NCBI RefSeq assembly: GCF_014297275.1
Contig: NZ_JACOQK010000001.1
Coordinates: 248,001 to 312,000 of the forward strand
Reading direction: 5' to 3'
Length of the DNA: 64,000 bases
Source: Clostridium facile
GTDB taxonomy: Bacteria; Bacillota; Clostridia; Oscillospirales; Ruminococcaceae
Part shown: positions 1 through 9,534 of the stretch, piece by piece
Numbering within the stretch: the stretch's first letter is position 1
How the letters are laid out: each line of letters opens with the position of its first letter
Made by a program: the position numbers and the translations under genes
The notes under the pieces: generated by a model
Told to the model about the DNA's origin: nothing
The model's input: only the letters and a program-made list of their open reading frames with translations
Databases searched by the model: none

Positions 1-1
1 G

Positions 2-1621
2 GTTTCTAGTCAATATGATTTGGTGTATGGACAATGGCCATCTGTCGCAAACGAAGTAGTATTGGTGTTAAACGGAAATAGTGAAATCTCTGATATCGCT
101 TTTTATTCTTTGGGATTGTTGGCTCCGGAGCAGGTCCAGGAGCTATTGGATTCTAGTACGGACGGTACAGAAGTAGACAAATGGGATTTATCTTTAAATT
201 ATCAGGAAATTTGTGAGAAATCCTTTAAATTGCTGTTAAATCCTGATTATTATGCAAACACAGGAAAAAATGGCACCTGGGAATATATTGGTGATGATCA
301 AACCAGGATGGATATGACGATTAAAAATGGCTATGACTTAAATATTGTGGGTATCATTCAACCAAACGAAGATGCTTCTGCAACTACATTATCCGGTACT
401 TTTGGATATACTTCTGCTTTAACAGAATATATGGTAGATAAAATTCAAACTAGTGATATTGTGGCACAGCAAACTGCTGTAGAAAATGAGAATTACGACG
501 TTTTTTCTGGGCTTCCTTTTACCAAGGAGGAACGGGAGCTTACCAATGCAGAAAAAGCGGAGGAAATCAAATCATATTTTTCTGGACTAAACAATCAAGA
601 AAAAACAGATTTATATACTAGAATTTTCTCAGAACCACCAGAAGAATATGTACAGCAGGTATTGCAAAGCAGCATGGCGAAATATTCCACTAGGGAGGAG
701 ATGGAAAGTGCAATCGCTTCCCAATATCAGATGGATGACGCTACAGTTCACTCCTATTTATCTTCGTATTCAGATGAAGAATTGCAAACAATGATACAGC
801 AGCAGATTACGTCAATGATTCAGCAAAACTATGCGGCACAGGCAGAAGCAGCGGTAAAAGAGATGATGGGAACGGACGGAGAGATTGACCAATCTGCTGG
901 ATACGCAAAAGTAGCGGCTATTTTCGATGCTCAAATTGGAAGTGTCCAGGATGAAACTACTCTAGCAGGATATTATGACAAATATATGCCTTCCGGTGTT
1001 TCGGAGTCTACTTTGGAAGAAAATATGAAAACATTGGGTGTTGTTGATTTGGGTTCTCCATCTGCCATCAATATATATGCAAATTCATTTGAAAATAAAG
1101 ATGCCATCTCAGATATCATTACCGATTATAACAATTCTGTTGCAGAAGAAGATGCCATTTCTTATACCGACTATGTTGCCCTATTGATGTCCGGTATTAC
1201 TACTATTATCAATGCTATTTCTTATGGGTTAATCGCATTTGTTGCAATTTCCTTGGTAGTTTCTTCTATTATGATTGGAATTATCACCTATATTTCCGTA
1301 TTGGAACGGACAAAAGAAATTGGTATTTTACGCTCCATTGGAGCTTCCAAAAAAGATGTTTCCCATGTGTTTAATGCGGAAGCAATGATTATTGGCTTCT
1401 GTGCTGGTGCCCTTGGGGTAATCATCTCATTACTTCTTTGTTTGCCAATTAACTGGATTATCCATGCACTTACCAATATCCCAACGATTAATGCTTATTT
1501 ATCTCCAGTTGCTTGTATTATTTTGGTAGCAATCAGTATGGGATTAACTTTTATTGCCGGATTAATTCCTTCCAGAATTGCAGCTAAGAAAAATCCAGTA
1601 GAATCTTTGCGAAGTGAATAA
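2..1621 (+). CDS. ABC transporter permease, FtsX/MacB type (3' part; start outside window)
   Basis: The frame is open from the window edge, so the true start lies upstream. The GTG at 20 has no SD and is probably internal. The first ~380 visible residues are a hydrophilic, acidic and Gln-rich extracytoplasmic region. The C-terminal ~150 residues hold three hydrophobic segments (about 1200-1300, 1385-1465 and 1500-1575) and the FtsX-type cytoplasmic loop with ERTKEIGILRSIGASKKDV, typical of the MacB/LolE-like FtsX domain. The protein ends in the usual KKNPVESLR-like tail. In Clostridia such permeases are often fused or adjacent to an ATP-binding domain, which would lie upstream. The substrate cannot be told; peptide or antimicrobial export or lipoprotein handling are the usual roles. 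A strong terminator follows. Confidence 0.85.
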   Translation, partial: VSSQYDLVYGQWPSVANEVVLVLNGNSEISDIAFYSLGLLAPEQVQELLDSSTDGTEVDKWDLSLNYQEICEKSFKLLLNPDYYANTGKNGTWEYIGDDQTRMDMTIKNGYDLNIVGIIQPNEDASATTLSGTFGYTSALTEYMVDKIQTSDIVAQQTAVENENYDVFSGLPFTKEERELTNAEKAEEIKSYFSGLNNQEKTDLYTRIFSEPPEEYVQQVLQSSMAKYSTREEMESAIASQYQMDDATVHSYLSSYSDEELQTMIQQQITSMIQQNYAAQAEAAVKEMMGTDGEIDQSAGYAKVAAIFDAQIGSVQDETTLAGYYDKYMPSGVSESTLEENMKTLGVVDLGSPSAINIYANSFENKDAISDIITDYNNSVAEEDAISYTDYVALLMSGITTIINAISYGLIAFVAISLVVSSIMIGIITYISVLERTKEIGILRSIGASKKDVSHVFNAEAMIIGFCAGALGVIISLLLCLPINWIIHALTNIPTINAYLSPVACIILVAISMGLTFIAGLIPSRIAAKKNPVESLRSE

Positions 1622-1636
1622 AAGTTATTATGTTTT

Positions 1637-1667
1637 GGATGGTGGAATATTTCCACCATCCTTTTTT
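1637..1667 (+). terminator. Intrinsic terminator after the FtsX permease
   Basis: A perfect 11-bp stem (1637-1647 with 1651-1661) has a 3-nt loop and is followed by six T. Confidence 0.9.
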
Positions 1668-1782
1668 GATAGATATTGGTTTTATAAAATAAACTTGTCT
1701 AGATTTACTTATCGCATGACCACTTTAGTATATGTCAGTTATTGTAGATTTATCTGCTATATTCCAAAATAGTTTAAAAGTA

Positions 1783-1791
1783 TGCTATACT
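1783..1791 (+). promoter_or_regulatory. Extended -10 promoter of the K+ channel gene
   Basis: TGC followed by TATACT is a TGnTATAAT-type extended -10, 33 bp before the TTG start. No good -35 is seen. Confidence 0.5.
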
Positions 1792-1823
1792 AAAACTATA
1801 ATGTAAAGAAAGGTGGAATTTGT

Positions 1824-2246
1824 TTGCGCAGGATTCGTTTATTGTGGAGAATTTTGAAAATTACCCATGCAGATAAATTATTGTTTGGTTTTCTGGTTTA
1901 TTTTATATTAACTTCTATTATGATATATTTGGTAGAGCCGAATATTCAAACAGTTGGAGATAGTTTGTGGTATTGTTTTGCAGCAAGTACAACCATTGGT
2001 TTTGGAGATATTGTAGCTGTTACTTTATTGGGAAGGGTACTAACAGTAATATTGTGTATTTATGCTGTTTTAATAATAGCGCTAATTCCAGGGGTTGTAG
2101 TGAGTTATTTTATTGAATTTAATAAGATAAAAAGCAAGGAAAGTGTTGTTGTATTTTTAGACCAATTAGAACATCTGGAAACCCTCTCTAAAGAGGAATT
2201 GCGGGAACTTTCTCAAAAAGTAAAGCAACGCCGATATCGTTTGTAA
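1824..2246 (+). CDS. Small two-TM potassium channel (ion_trans_2 family)
   Basis: The 140-residue membrane protein has a first TM at about residues 20-37, a pore loop, and a second TM at about 70-95. The pore loop carries the selectivity filter TIGFGD (in STTIGFGDIVAV), the K+ channel signature. It ends in a short charged cytoplasmic helix. There is no RCK/TrkA-N domain, so it is a KcsA-like minimal channel subunit, expected to work as a tetramer in the plasma membrane. The start is TTG with an AAAGGTGG SD about 9 nt upstream. It is monocistronic. Confidence 0.85.
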   Translation: MRRIRLLWRILKITHADKLLFGFLVYFILTSIMIYLVEPNIQTVGDSLWYCFAASTTIGFGDIVAVTLLGRVLTVILCIYAVLIIALIPGVVVSYFIEFNKIKSKESVVVFLDQLEHLETLSKEELRELSQKVKQRRYRL

Positions 2247-2451
2247 TAGGCTTCTACTTCAAATGCCATCCTTTCCTTGATAGACACAAGTACTTTACGA
2301 TGCAAAAAATAAGGCTCTATGTTGTATTTTCGTTGACAAACAAAAAGATAGGAGATAAAATGTTGAAAGGACATATGAATAAGAATAGAGCGGAAATGAT
2401 TGTTTCAAGTTATTTTTTAGATTTAAATTTGCATATAATGGAGGGATAAGC

Positions 2452-2685
2452 ATGACATTAGACCAAGTATCTCCAGGACAAGGAGGTATCATCACGAAAA
2501 TTGGTGGTGAAGGGGAGTTAAGGCGGCGCTTATTGGATATGGGCCTGACGCCAAATACCCAGGTAACAGTGCGAAAGGTTGCCCCCATGGGGGACCCAAT
2601 TGAACTTTTTTTGCGCAGCTATGTATTGACAATCCGAAAGGATGACGCAGCAAAAATTGAGATAAAAGAGGTAACCAGAGCATGA
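2452..2685 (+). CDS. feoA: Ferrous iron transport protein FeoA
   Basis: The 77-residue SH3-like FeoA protein has the family pattern of Gly-rich N terminus, LRRRLLDMGLTPNTQVTV, then the APMGDPIEL loop. It is a small cytosolic partner that modulates the FeoB G-domain. The ATG is preceded by GGAGG (about 2442). Its stop overlaps the feoB start (ATGA), so the two are translationally coupled. No clear Fur box was recognised in the 205 bp upstream. Confidence 0.93.
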   Translation: MTLDQVSPGQGGIITKIGGEGELRRRLLDMGLTPNTQVTVRKVAPMGDPIELFLRSYVLTIRKDDAAKIEIKEVTRA

Positions 2686-4697
2686 GTTTTTTATTTGCCC
2701 TTGCGGGGAACCAAAATAGTGGTAAAACTACGTTGTTTAACCGGTTAACCGGCAGTAACCAGCATGTTGGAAATTTTCCGGGTGTGACAGTGGAGAAAAA
2801 AGAAGGTAACATTAAGCAGATGAAAAATGCTGTATTGGTGGATTTACCTGGAATTTATTCATTATCCCCCTACACTTCAGAAGAAGTTGTAACCAGAGAT
2901 ATGCTGTTGAAAGACCATCCAGATGGAATTATCAATATTGTGGATGCTACTAATATTGAACGAAATTTATATTTGAGTTTACAGTTGATGGAACTTGGAA
3001 TTCCTATGGTGATTGCCTTGAACATGATGGACGAGGTGAAAGCTAGTGGGAACAACATTGATGTCCGGAAATTATCCGAACATTTAGGGATTCCAGTTGT
3101 CCCGATTTCAGCTGGGAAAAACCAGGGGATATCTGAATTGACTCGGGTTATTTCCAAAATGGCGGAAGGTAAAGTTTCGAATCCCCGTCAGGATTTTTGT
3201 ACTGGACCTGTTCACAAGGCAATTCATTCCATTGCCCATATCATTGAAGACCAGGCAAAAGATGCTGGATATCCTGTTCGTTTTGCTGCTACCAAAATGG
3301 TAGAAGGGGATGGACCTACCATGAAGGCGATTCAGATTACAGATAAGGAACAGCATATTATCGACCACATTGTGGAGGAAATGGAAGAGGAGCTGGGAAC
3401 CGACCGGGAAGCAGCTTTGGCGGATATGCGGTATAACTATATCGAATCGATTTGCCGTGACAGTGTGGTCAAACGCCAAGAAACTCATGAACAGGTACGT
3501 TCCGAACGGATTGACCGGTTGTTAACCCATAAATATTTGGGAATTCCCATCTTTTTCTTGATTATGTTTCTTATTTTTTGGCTTACTTTTAGTGTGATCG
3601 GAGCCCCTTTACAAGATTTATTGGGAACTGGAATTGACTGGTGTACAGCACAACTCGCTGGGTTGTTGGAACGTGTTGGAGTAGCGGAATGGCTGCAATC
3701 TCTATTAATTGACGGTGTTTGTGCCGGTGTCGGAAGTGTACTATCCTTTTTGCCGATCATCGTATTTTTGTTTTTCTTTTTATCCCTATTAGAGGATAGC
3801 GGGTACATGGCACGTGTAGCGTTTGTCATGGATAAAATGTTGCGTAAGATTGGTTTATCTGGACGTTCGTTTGTCCCCATGCTTATTGGATTTGGGTGTA
3901 GTGTACCAGCAATTATGGCAACCAGGACACTTTCTAGCGATCGTGACCGCAAAATGACGATTGTATTGACGCCATTTATGTCCTGTAGTGCTAAGCTTCC
4001 TATTTATGCAATGATTACTTCTGCGTTTTTCCCACAAAACGGAGCGATTGTCATGATTTCAATTTATATTATTGGTATTATTGTGGCGATTTTATCCGGA
4101 TTGTTGTTAAAGAAAACAGTATTTCGGGGAGAACCTGTTCCATTTGTTATGGAACTTCCTGCTTACCGAATCCCGTCCGCAAAGAGTGTGGGATTACATA
4201 TGTGGGAAAAAGCCAAAGGATTTATCAAAAAAGCGTTTACTATTATATTCCTAGCTTCTATGGTAATCTGGTTCCTGCAAAGTTTTGACGCTTCTTTAAA
4301 TATGGTATCCGACTCCAGTCAGAGTTTATTAGCGGCGATTGGTTCCTTTATTGCTCCAATCTTTATTCCTCTTGGTTTTTATGATTGGCGCGCTTCTACA
4401 GCTCTGCTGACGGGGATTACGGCAAAAGAATCCGTGGTAAGTACATTGACTGTGCTAACAGGTTCGACAAACTCGGCAGAATTATCTACAGCATTGCAAA
4501 GTATTTTTACACCGTTAAGCGCATTCTCCTTTTTAGTATTTACCGTATTATATATGCCATGTGTTGCGGCATTTGCGGCATCCAGAAGGGAATTGGGGTC
4601 CACAAAAAGCGCATTGGCTACTGCGGCTTTCCAAACTGGAATGGCTTATATTGTGGCAATGGTGATTTATCAGGTAGCACATTTGTTGATTGGATAA
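2682..4697 (+). CDS. feoB: Ferrous iron transporter FeoB
   Basis: The 671-residue Fe(II) uptake GTPase-permease has an N-terminal G domain with P-loop GNQNSGKTT (residues 9-17), DLPG, and the NMMD base-specificity element. A GDI-like helical region follows, then a polytopic membrane domain with two gate/nucleoside-recognition segments (SFVPMLIGFGCSVPAIMATR and SCSAKLP) typical of FeoB. Length is close to the family norm. It overlaps feoA by 4 bp, and a 17-bp-stem terminator follows. It acts in the cytoplasmic membrane under anaerobic conditions, where Fe(II) is available. Confidence 0.96.
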   Translation: MSFLFALAGNQNSGKTTLFNRLTGSNQHVGNFPGVTVEKKEGNIKQMKNAVLVDLPGIYSLSPYTSEEVVTRDMLLKDHPDGIINIVDATNIERNLYLSLQLMELGIPMVIALNMMDEVKASGNNIDVRKLSEHLGIPVVPISAGKNQGISELTRVISKMAEGKVSNPRQDFCTGPVHKAIHSIAHIIEDQAKDAGYPVRFAATKMVEGDGPTMKAIQITDKEQHIIDHIVEEMEEELGTDREAALADMRYNYIESICRDSVVKRQETHEQVRSERIDRLLTHKYLGIPIFFLIMFLIFWLTFSVIGAPLQDLLGTGIDWCTAQLAGLLERVGVAEWLQSLLIDGVCAGVGSVLSFLPIIVFLFFFLSLLEDSGYMARVAFVMDKMLRKIGLSGRSFVPMLIGFGCSVPAIMATRTLSSDRDRKMTIVLTPFMSCSAKLPIYAMITSAFFPQNGAIVMISIYIIGIIVAILSGLLLKKTVFRGEPVPFVMELPAYRIPSAKSVGLHMWEKAKGFIKKAFTIIFLASMVIWFLQSFDASLNMVSDSSQSLLAAIGSFIAPIFIPLGFYDWRASTALLTGITAKESVVSTLTVLTGSTNSAELSTALQSIFTPLSAFSFLVFTVLYMPCVAAFAASRRELGSTKSALATAAFQTGMAYIVAMVIYQVAHLLIG

Positions 4698-4703
4698 AAG
4701 TAA

Positions 4704-4748
4704 AAACTCAGCTTATTCTTCTAATATAAAGAATAAGCTGAGTTTTTT
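4704..4748 (+). terminator. feoAB terminator
   Basis: A perfect 17-bp stem (4704-4720 with 4729-4745) has an 8-nt loop and ends in a T run. Confidence 0.93.
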
Positions 4749-4966
4749 TGTTTGTATAAGGAAATACCTGATTTTCCTGAGAAAGATATCTTGTAAAAAA
4801 GGCTTTTGTTTCAAGTATCAAATGAACCTTTTTCAAGGTGATAGGACAGTAAATATAAGCGAAGAAAATTCTTAGTGTGTTGTTTTAGATATTTACCGAC
4901 CACATCCTCTTTTAGGATTGTTCAAACCTCTGGCTAAGCTGGAGATTTTGACTTGGAAAGATGCCA

Positions 4967-6736
4967 TTAACTATAATTGTCTTCCTCTTCTTCCTGGTCC
5001 ATAATTGGCGCCATAGGCATATCCCAAGCAGTATGATCGGTATGTAGCAGCTCATGTGCCCGATGGGAGAGAGGATGTTCCAAATATTCATCATATACTT
5101 TGATAATGGAGGGATTTTCATGGGAGAACCGCAGAGTAGAAACTCGGTCCAAGCCATATAGTTTGTTGGCGCGTTCCCCAGCAAATTCCAAACCATCATG
5201 GATAGGTTGACCTCCACCACCAGAGCATCCACCTGGACAGGCCATAATTTCCACAAAATCATATTGTACTTTATTCCGGCGAATCGCACGGATTAATTTA
5301 CGGGTATTGCCTAATCCGCTGACAACAGCAACCCGTACTAAAGTACCTGAAATATCAAAGGTTGCTTCTTTCCAACCATCCATACCACGGACTTGTTGGA
5401 AAGCGTCTGGAGACGGATTTTGTCCAGTTACCAAATAGTAAGCAGTACGTAAAGCAGCTTCCATTACGCCACCAGTAGCTCCAAAGATGACCCCAGCGCC
5501 GGTACCAATTCCCAATGGTGTGTCAAATTCTTCTTCCTGTAGCTCCGATGGAATAATATGTTCCGCACGGATCATTCGGTCAATTTCTCTAGTAGTCAAT
5601 ACCAAGTCAACATCTTGTCCCGCACCAGCGCTGTTCATAGTAGGCAGGTCACATTCCTGTTTTTTCGCCAGGCATGGCATAATGGAAACACAATAAATTT
5701 TACTTGGATCAACATTTAATAACTGTGCATAATAGCTTTTTGCAATTGCTCCAAACATTTGTTGAGGCGATTTTGCGGTAGAAAGCTGCGGAACCATATC
5801 TGGATACTGGGATTTTAAGAACCGTACCCAGCCAGGACAGCAAGAGGTAAACATTGGCCATGTGTTTTGGTCTTTGTTTTGCAGTTTTTGAAGGAATTCG
5901 TTGGCTTCTTCCATGATAGTTAAATCAGCACTAAAATCGGTATCAAAAATATAGTCAAATCCAATCCTGCGCAGTGCGGAAACCAACCGTTTTACAGTAG
6001 CAAATTCCCTGGAAATTCCTAGACTTTCTCCCCATGCAGCACGGACTGCTGGGGCAATTTGTACAATGGTGATTTTTTCTGGATCAGCCAATGCTTCAAA
6101 AGCTTTTGCGGTGTCGTTGCGTTCCCGAAGTGCGCCAACAGGGCAATGTGTAATACATTGTCCACAGAGGGTACAATCTGAATCCTTAATACGACGGTTA
6201 AAGGAAATATCTACTGTGGTACGGGAACCAGTATTAGCTACATCCCAGATATTCATCCCCTGTACTTTATCGCAGATTTGCACACAACGCATACATTTAA
6301 TACATTTTCCGATATCACGGATTAATGGGAATCCTACATTCCAACGGAAATCTGGTACTTCTTTTTTATAAGGAATTGAGATAATCCCTAAATCGTTAGC
6401 AATGGTCTGTAAATTGCAGTTACCGCTTCGTACACAAGTTGCGCAGTGACAATCATGTTGGGACAACAGCAGTTCCACATTAATTCTTCTTGTTTCCCTT
6501 ACTTTTGGGCTATTGGTATAGATTACCATGCCTTCTTCCACTAAATTGTTGCAAGCAGGGATTAGTTTTTCTTTTCCTTCCAGTTCTACCACACAGACAC
6601 GGCAGGCGCCAATCTCGTTGATATCCTTTAAATAACAAAGGCTTGGAATTGGAATACCAGCCAGTTTAGCAGCCTCCAAAATGGTGGTTCCCTGTGCTAC
6701 CGTAACTGGTTTATGATCAATTGTTAAGGTTACCAT
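4967..6736 (-). CDS. hydA: [FeFe]-hydrogenase catalytic subunit (HydA-like, multi-cluster)
   Basis: The 589-residue iron hydrogenase has, in order: a [2Fe-2S] ferredoxin fold (residues 1-75), a His-Cys [4Fe-4S] segment (HDCHCATC, about 94-103), two [4Fe-4S] motifs (CIKCMRC and CTLCGQC, about 145-200), and the H-cluster domain. The H-cluster signatures are intact: TSCCPGW from T297, MPCLAKK from M353, and MACPGGCSGGGG from M498. It catalyses reversible H+ reduction. It follows and overlaps by 7 bp a NuoF/GltD-like flavoprotein. That pairing matches what hydrogenase classification calls the glutamate-synthase-linked type (group A2), though a bifurcating role is also possible. Maturation genes are not in the window. 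Confidence 0.93.
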   Translation of the reverse strand: MVTLTIDHKPVTVAQGTTILEAAKLAGIPIPSLCYLKDINEIGACRVCVVELEGKEKLIPACNNLVEEGMVIYTNSPKVRETRRINVELLLSQHDCHCATCVRSGNCNLQTIANDLGIISIPYKKEVPDFRWNVGFPLIRDIGKCIKCMRCVQICDKVQGMNIWDVANTGSRTTVDISFNRRIKDSDCTLCGQCITHCPVGALRERNDTAKAFEALADPEKITIVQIAPAVRAAWGESLGISREFATVKRLVSALRRIGFDYIFDTDFSADLTIMEEANEFLQKLQNKDQNTWPMFTSCCPGWVRFLKSQYPDMVPQLSTAKSPQQMFGAIAKSYYAQLLNVDPSKIYCVSIMPCLAKKQECDLPTMNSAGAGQDVDLVLTTREIDRMIRAEHIIPSELQEEEFDTPLGIGTGAGVIFGATGGVMEAALRTAYYLVTGQNPSPDAFQQVRGMDGWKEATFDISGTLVRVAVVSGLGNTRKLIRAIRRNKVQYDFVEIMACPGGCSGGGGQPIHDGLEFAGERANKLYGLDRVSTLRFSHENPSIIKVYDEYLEHPLSHRAHELLHTDHTAWDMPMAPIMDQEEEEDNYS

Positions 6737-8565
6737 TTTGTAGTTCTGCCTCCTTTAAATACACCGTATCCGAAATGGTCACAACGCAGGCATCGACGGG
6801 ATTCCTGGTTGGCTTCCTCACATGTCATACCACATTCAATCAGTTCAAAATCGTTTTTGCGTTCGTTGGCATCCCGTTCTGTCATGTTGATCCGTCCACA
6901 TGCAGGGCGATCATCCAATCTTGCGGCTGGAATTTCTACATCTGATTTGATAACATGGTTATAGCCCAAATAAGTATCGATATTGGCGGCAGCTACTTTC
7001 CCAGCAGCAATTGCACGGATTACTGTAGCAGGTCCTGTTACACAGTCCCCTCCGGCAAATACACCAGGAGTGTTTTCAATACCACTCCAGCTTAATGCTT
7101 CGATTACACCGCGTTTTACAGGAACACCGGCTTCCTGGAAGTGGCGGGATTCAATTCCTTGGCCAATTGCTACAATAACAAGGTCAGCAGGAATCCTTTT
7201 TTCTTCTTCTTGAGAATCCGTTGGTTTTGGACGTCCAGCGCTGTCAATCTTCCCAATAATTTGAGGTTTTACCCATAGTGCTACAGCGTTCCCATCTTCA
7301 TCTACTTCAATCCTACGAGGGGATTGAAGGTCAAGGATTTCACAGCCTTCTGCAATGGCGCCTTCTACTTCATCAGGTAGAGCAGTCATGTCCACTTTAC
7401 GGCGGCGGTATGCCACGCTAACTTTTTTTGCTCCTAAACGGACAGCGGAGCGGGTAACGTCCATTGCTACATTTCCCCCACCAATAACAACTACATTTTT
7501 TCCAGTAAAATCAGGTAGACGGTCAGAACCGATTTCACGCAACATTTCCACTGCGGAAATAACCCCTCTGGCATCTTCTCCTTCAATACCGATTTTTTTA
7601 TCTGTATGGGCACCAATTGCAATATAAACCGCATCATATTGATTACGCAGATCCATAATGGTGAGGTCATCCCCAATGGATACTTTAGTTTTTACTTGAA
7701 CACCAGTAGAAAGGATAGCGTTAATATCCTTTTCTAGCTGTTCTCTTGGCAAGCGGTAACTTGGAATACCATACCGCAACATGCCGCCCAATTTGCTTCG
7801 TTTTTCATATACAGTAACTTTATGCCCCATTAATGCGAGGTAATATGCCGCACTTAATCCACCAGGTCCCCCACCAATTACTGCTACGGTTTTCCCGGTA
7901 GGTGGGAAACATTTTGGTACAGGAACATCCCCTGCGTGATCGACAGCAAACCGTTTTAATCCACGAATATTGATAGAATCATCAATCATATTTCTACGGC
8001 ATCTTGCTTCACATGGATGCTCACAAATTAAACCACAAGCAGTGGGGAATGGATTGTCCTTCCGGATTAGACGGACGGCATCTGCATAACGTCCTTCGGA
8101 TACCAAAGCAATGTATCCAGGAATATCTACCCCTGCTGGACATAGTGCGACACATGGAACCGGCTGGTTCAAACTACAGGTACAACGTCCATGTAAAATG
8201 TGCTCCTCGTAATCGTCACGGAATCCGATTACTCCCCTTAGCACCATGTCAGCAGCTTCGTACCCAATAGCACAGTCGGCAGAATTGGTAATTGCCCTTG
8301 CTGTTTTTTCGATTAAATCAATTGTTTCCAGCGTTGCGTCCCCGTTCAATACATCTTCCAATAAATTGCCCAATTGTCCTAAGCCCACACGACATGGTAC
8401 ACATTTACCACAGGTTTGTGCATGGCATAGTTTCAAAAAGGAAGCAGCCATATCCACTGGACATAGGCCAGGGGGGCTGGCAACAATACGCCGCTCCAGA
8501 TCACGGTAGAGCCCTTCTACAACTGTCTGGGCGGTGCTTTGCGTTACAATATTTAAACGACTCAC
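6730..8565 (-). CDS. NuoF-4Fe4S / GltD-like NAD(P)H flavoprotein, hydrogenase partner
   Basis: I place the start at GTG 8565 (611 aa). An ATG at 8586 is in frame, but the SD (AAAGGAG, about 8572-8578) lies inside that longer ORF and 6 nt before the GTG. The N terminus has the NuoF-type cluster motif CGKCVPC followed by a helical domain. A DPYD/GltD-like double [4Fe-4S] region follows (CALCPAGVDIPGY and CGLICEHPCEARCRR), then two Rossmann folds (VIGGGPGGLSAAYYL, VVIGGGNVAMDVTRSA) as in the glutamate synthase small subunit. The last residues carry SRRCLRCDHFGYG. It should shuttle electrons between NAD(P)H and the hydrogenase. There is no glutamate synthase large subunit nearby. Confidence 0.88.
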   Translation of the reverse strand: MSRLNIVTQSTAQTVVEGLYRDLERRIVASPPGLCPVDMAASFLKLCHAQTCGKCVPCRVGLGQLGNLLEDVLNGDATLETIDLIEKTARAITNSADCAIGYEAADMVLRGVIGFRDDYEEHILHGRCTCSLNQPVPCVALCPAGVDIPGYIALVSEGRYADAVRLIRKDNPFPTACGLICEHPCEARCRRNMIDDSINIRGLKRFAVDHAGDVPVPKCFPPTGKTVAVIGGGPGGLSAAYYLALMGHKVTVYEKRSKLGGMLRYGIPSYRLPREQLEKDINAILSTGVQVKTKVSIGDDLTIMDLRNQYDAVYIAIGAHTDKKIGIEGEDARGVISAVEMLREIGSDRLPDFTGKNVVVIGGGNVAMDVTRSAVRLGAKKVSVAYRRRKVDMTALPDEVEGAIAEGCEILDLQSPRRIEVDEDGNAVALWVKPQIIGKIDSAGRPKPTDSQEEEKRIPADLVIVAIGQGIESRHFQEAGVPVKRGVIEALSWSGIENTPGVFAGGDCVTGPATVIRAIAAGKVAAANIDTYLGYNHVIKSDVEIPAARLDDRPACGRINMTERDANERKNDFELIECGMTCEEANQESRRCLRCDHFGYGVFKGGRTTKW

Positions 8566-8720
8566 TGAAAGCTCCTTTCCGCACATTGGCGTGCAAAAAA
8601 TAATTTTGTTTTGTAGTGCTTATTTTCTTATGGCGTTGTAACCAGTCGAAAAGATAGCCCTTTTATCCCCTCGTTAGGTACTGATTTCCCCTTTAAAACG
8701 ACAAGTGATAACTACTTCAT

Positions 8721-8726
8721 ATTATA
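8721..8726 (-). promoter_or_regulatory. Probable -10 of the hydrogenase operon
   Basis: TATAAT on the minus strand lies about 155 nt before the GTG start. TTGATT lies 15 nt further upstream, a short spacing, so the -35 is uncertain. The long leader shows no riboswitch I recognise. Confidence 0.4.
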
Positions 8727-8964
8727 CCTTTTTTTCAAAAAAATCAATAGTTTTTTGTGTTTTTAAAATAAAAACAACTCTATATTGTTCTAAATTTTTA
8801 TTGTGTTATACTATTTCATGGAAAAATAGGTTGTTTTCTGTATATTGGTCAATGGATTACACCAGGAGAAAGAAATGATATAATTATTTTTCATTGGAAA
8901 AGTTTTTATTTTTTGACTATAAAAGAATCCTAATGGAATTCTTATGAAAAATAGCGCAAAAAAA

Positions 8965-8989
8965 TACCGCCCTGAAAAACAGGACGGTA
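8965..8989 (-). terminator. Minus-strand terminator-like hairpin in the 8566-9166 gap
   Basis: A 10-bp stem (8965-8974 with 8980-8989, one G-T pair) is followed on the minus strand by seven T. It lies downstream of the DUF1858 gene, which has its own terminator, so it may act as a second stop before the hydrogenase promoter. I see nothing else in 8590-9125. Confidence 0.6.
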
Positions 8990-9126
8990 GAAAAAAGAAG
9001 ATTATAAAAAGAAGAAAAAAGTTCTGTAAAAGAACACTTATATTGTAACGAAAATTTGTGATAAAATTGTGATTAATTTTTTAATATTAAAAGAAATTAT
9101 TTTTAATATTAAAACGAGAACAAAAA

Positions 9127-9150
9127 GGCTGTATCTGTATGGATACAGCC
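9127..9150 (-). terminator. Terminator of the DUF1858 gene
   Basis: A 9-bp perfect stem with a 6-nt loop is followed by TTTTTG on the minus strand. Confidence 0.85.
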
Positions 9151-9166
9151 TGTATTTAACTGCTGA

Positions 9167-9364
9167 TTATTGATTGATATGGGCATTTAATTTTGCAACC
9201 AATTCATCTACGCTTACGCCATGAACCATACATGCTTCTTCCAGGCTTTCCCCTCTAGCGGAAGAGCATCCCAAACAATGCATCCCCATCTCAAAAAAAT
9301 ATTCTGCAGTAGAGTTATCAAAATCCAAGATATCGCCGATTACAGAATCTTTTGTTATTGTCAT
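9167..9364 (-). CDS. DUF1858 domain protein (small CxxC protein)
   Basis: This 65-residue protein fits the DUF1858 / hybrid-cluster-associated disulfide oxidoreductase family: start MTITKDS, the motif MGMHCLGCSSARGESLEEAC with CxxC, and a C-terminal helix. The start is at 9364 because AGAAAGGAAG precedes that ATG; the upstream in-frame extension covers the SD. The biochemical role is unknown. DUF1858 proteins are common in anaerobes near redox genes, and here it shares the minus strand with the hydrogenase pair but is separated by about 600 bp and two terminators. Confidence 0.8.
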   Translation of the reverse strand: MTITKDSVIGDILDFDNSTAEYFFEMGMHCLGCSSARGESLEEACMVHGVSVDELVAKLNAHINQ

Positions 9365-9534
9365 AAAAAACTTCCTTTCTAACCGAAACATCTATTTACT
9401 ATAATGGTTTTTCTTTATTATATCCATTTTAGGAAGAAAAATCAAGTTGCATTATAAATTATGTACAAAATTAAGACAAAAATTTTCTCTTGACAATCTG
9501 AAAAAAATAAGTTATACTGAACTCAATATTTAAA

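Noticed and set aside
8004..8603. Plus-strand ORFs of 87-103 codons opposite the hydrogenase flavoprotein
   Set aside because: These are antisense shadows of a well-conserved gene, with no SD and no recognisable domains.
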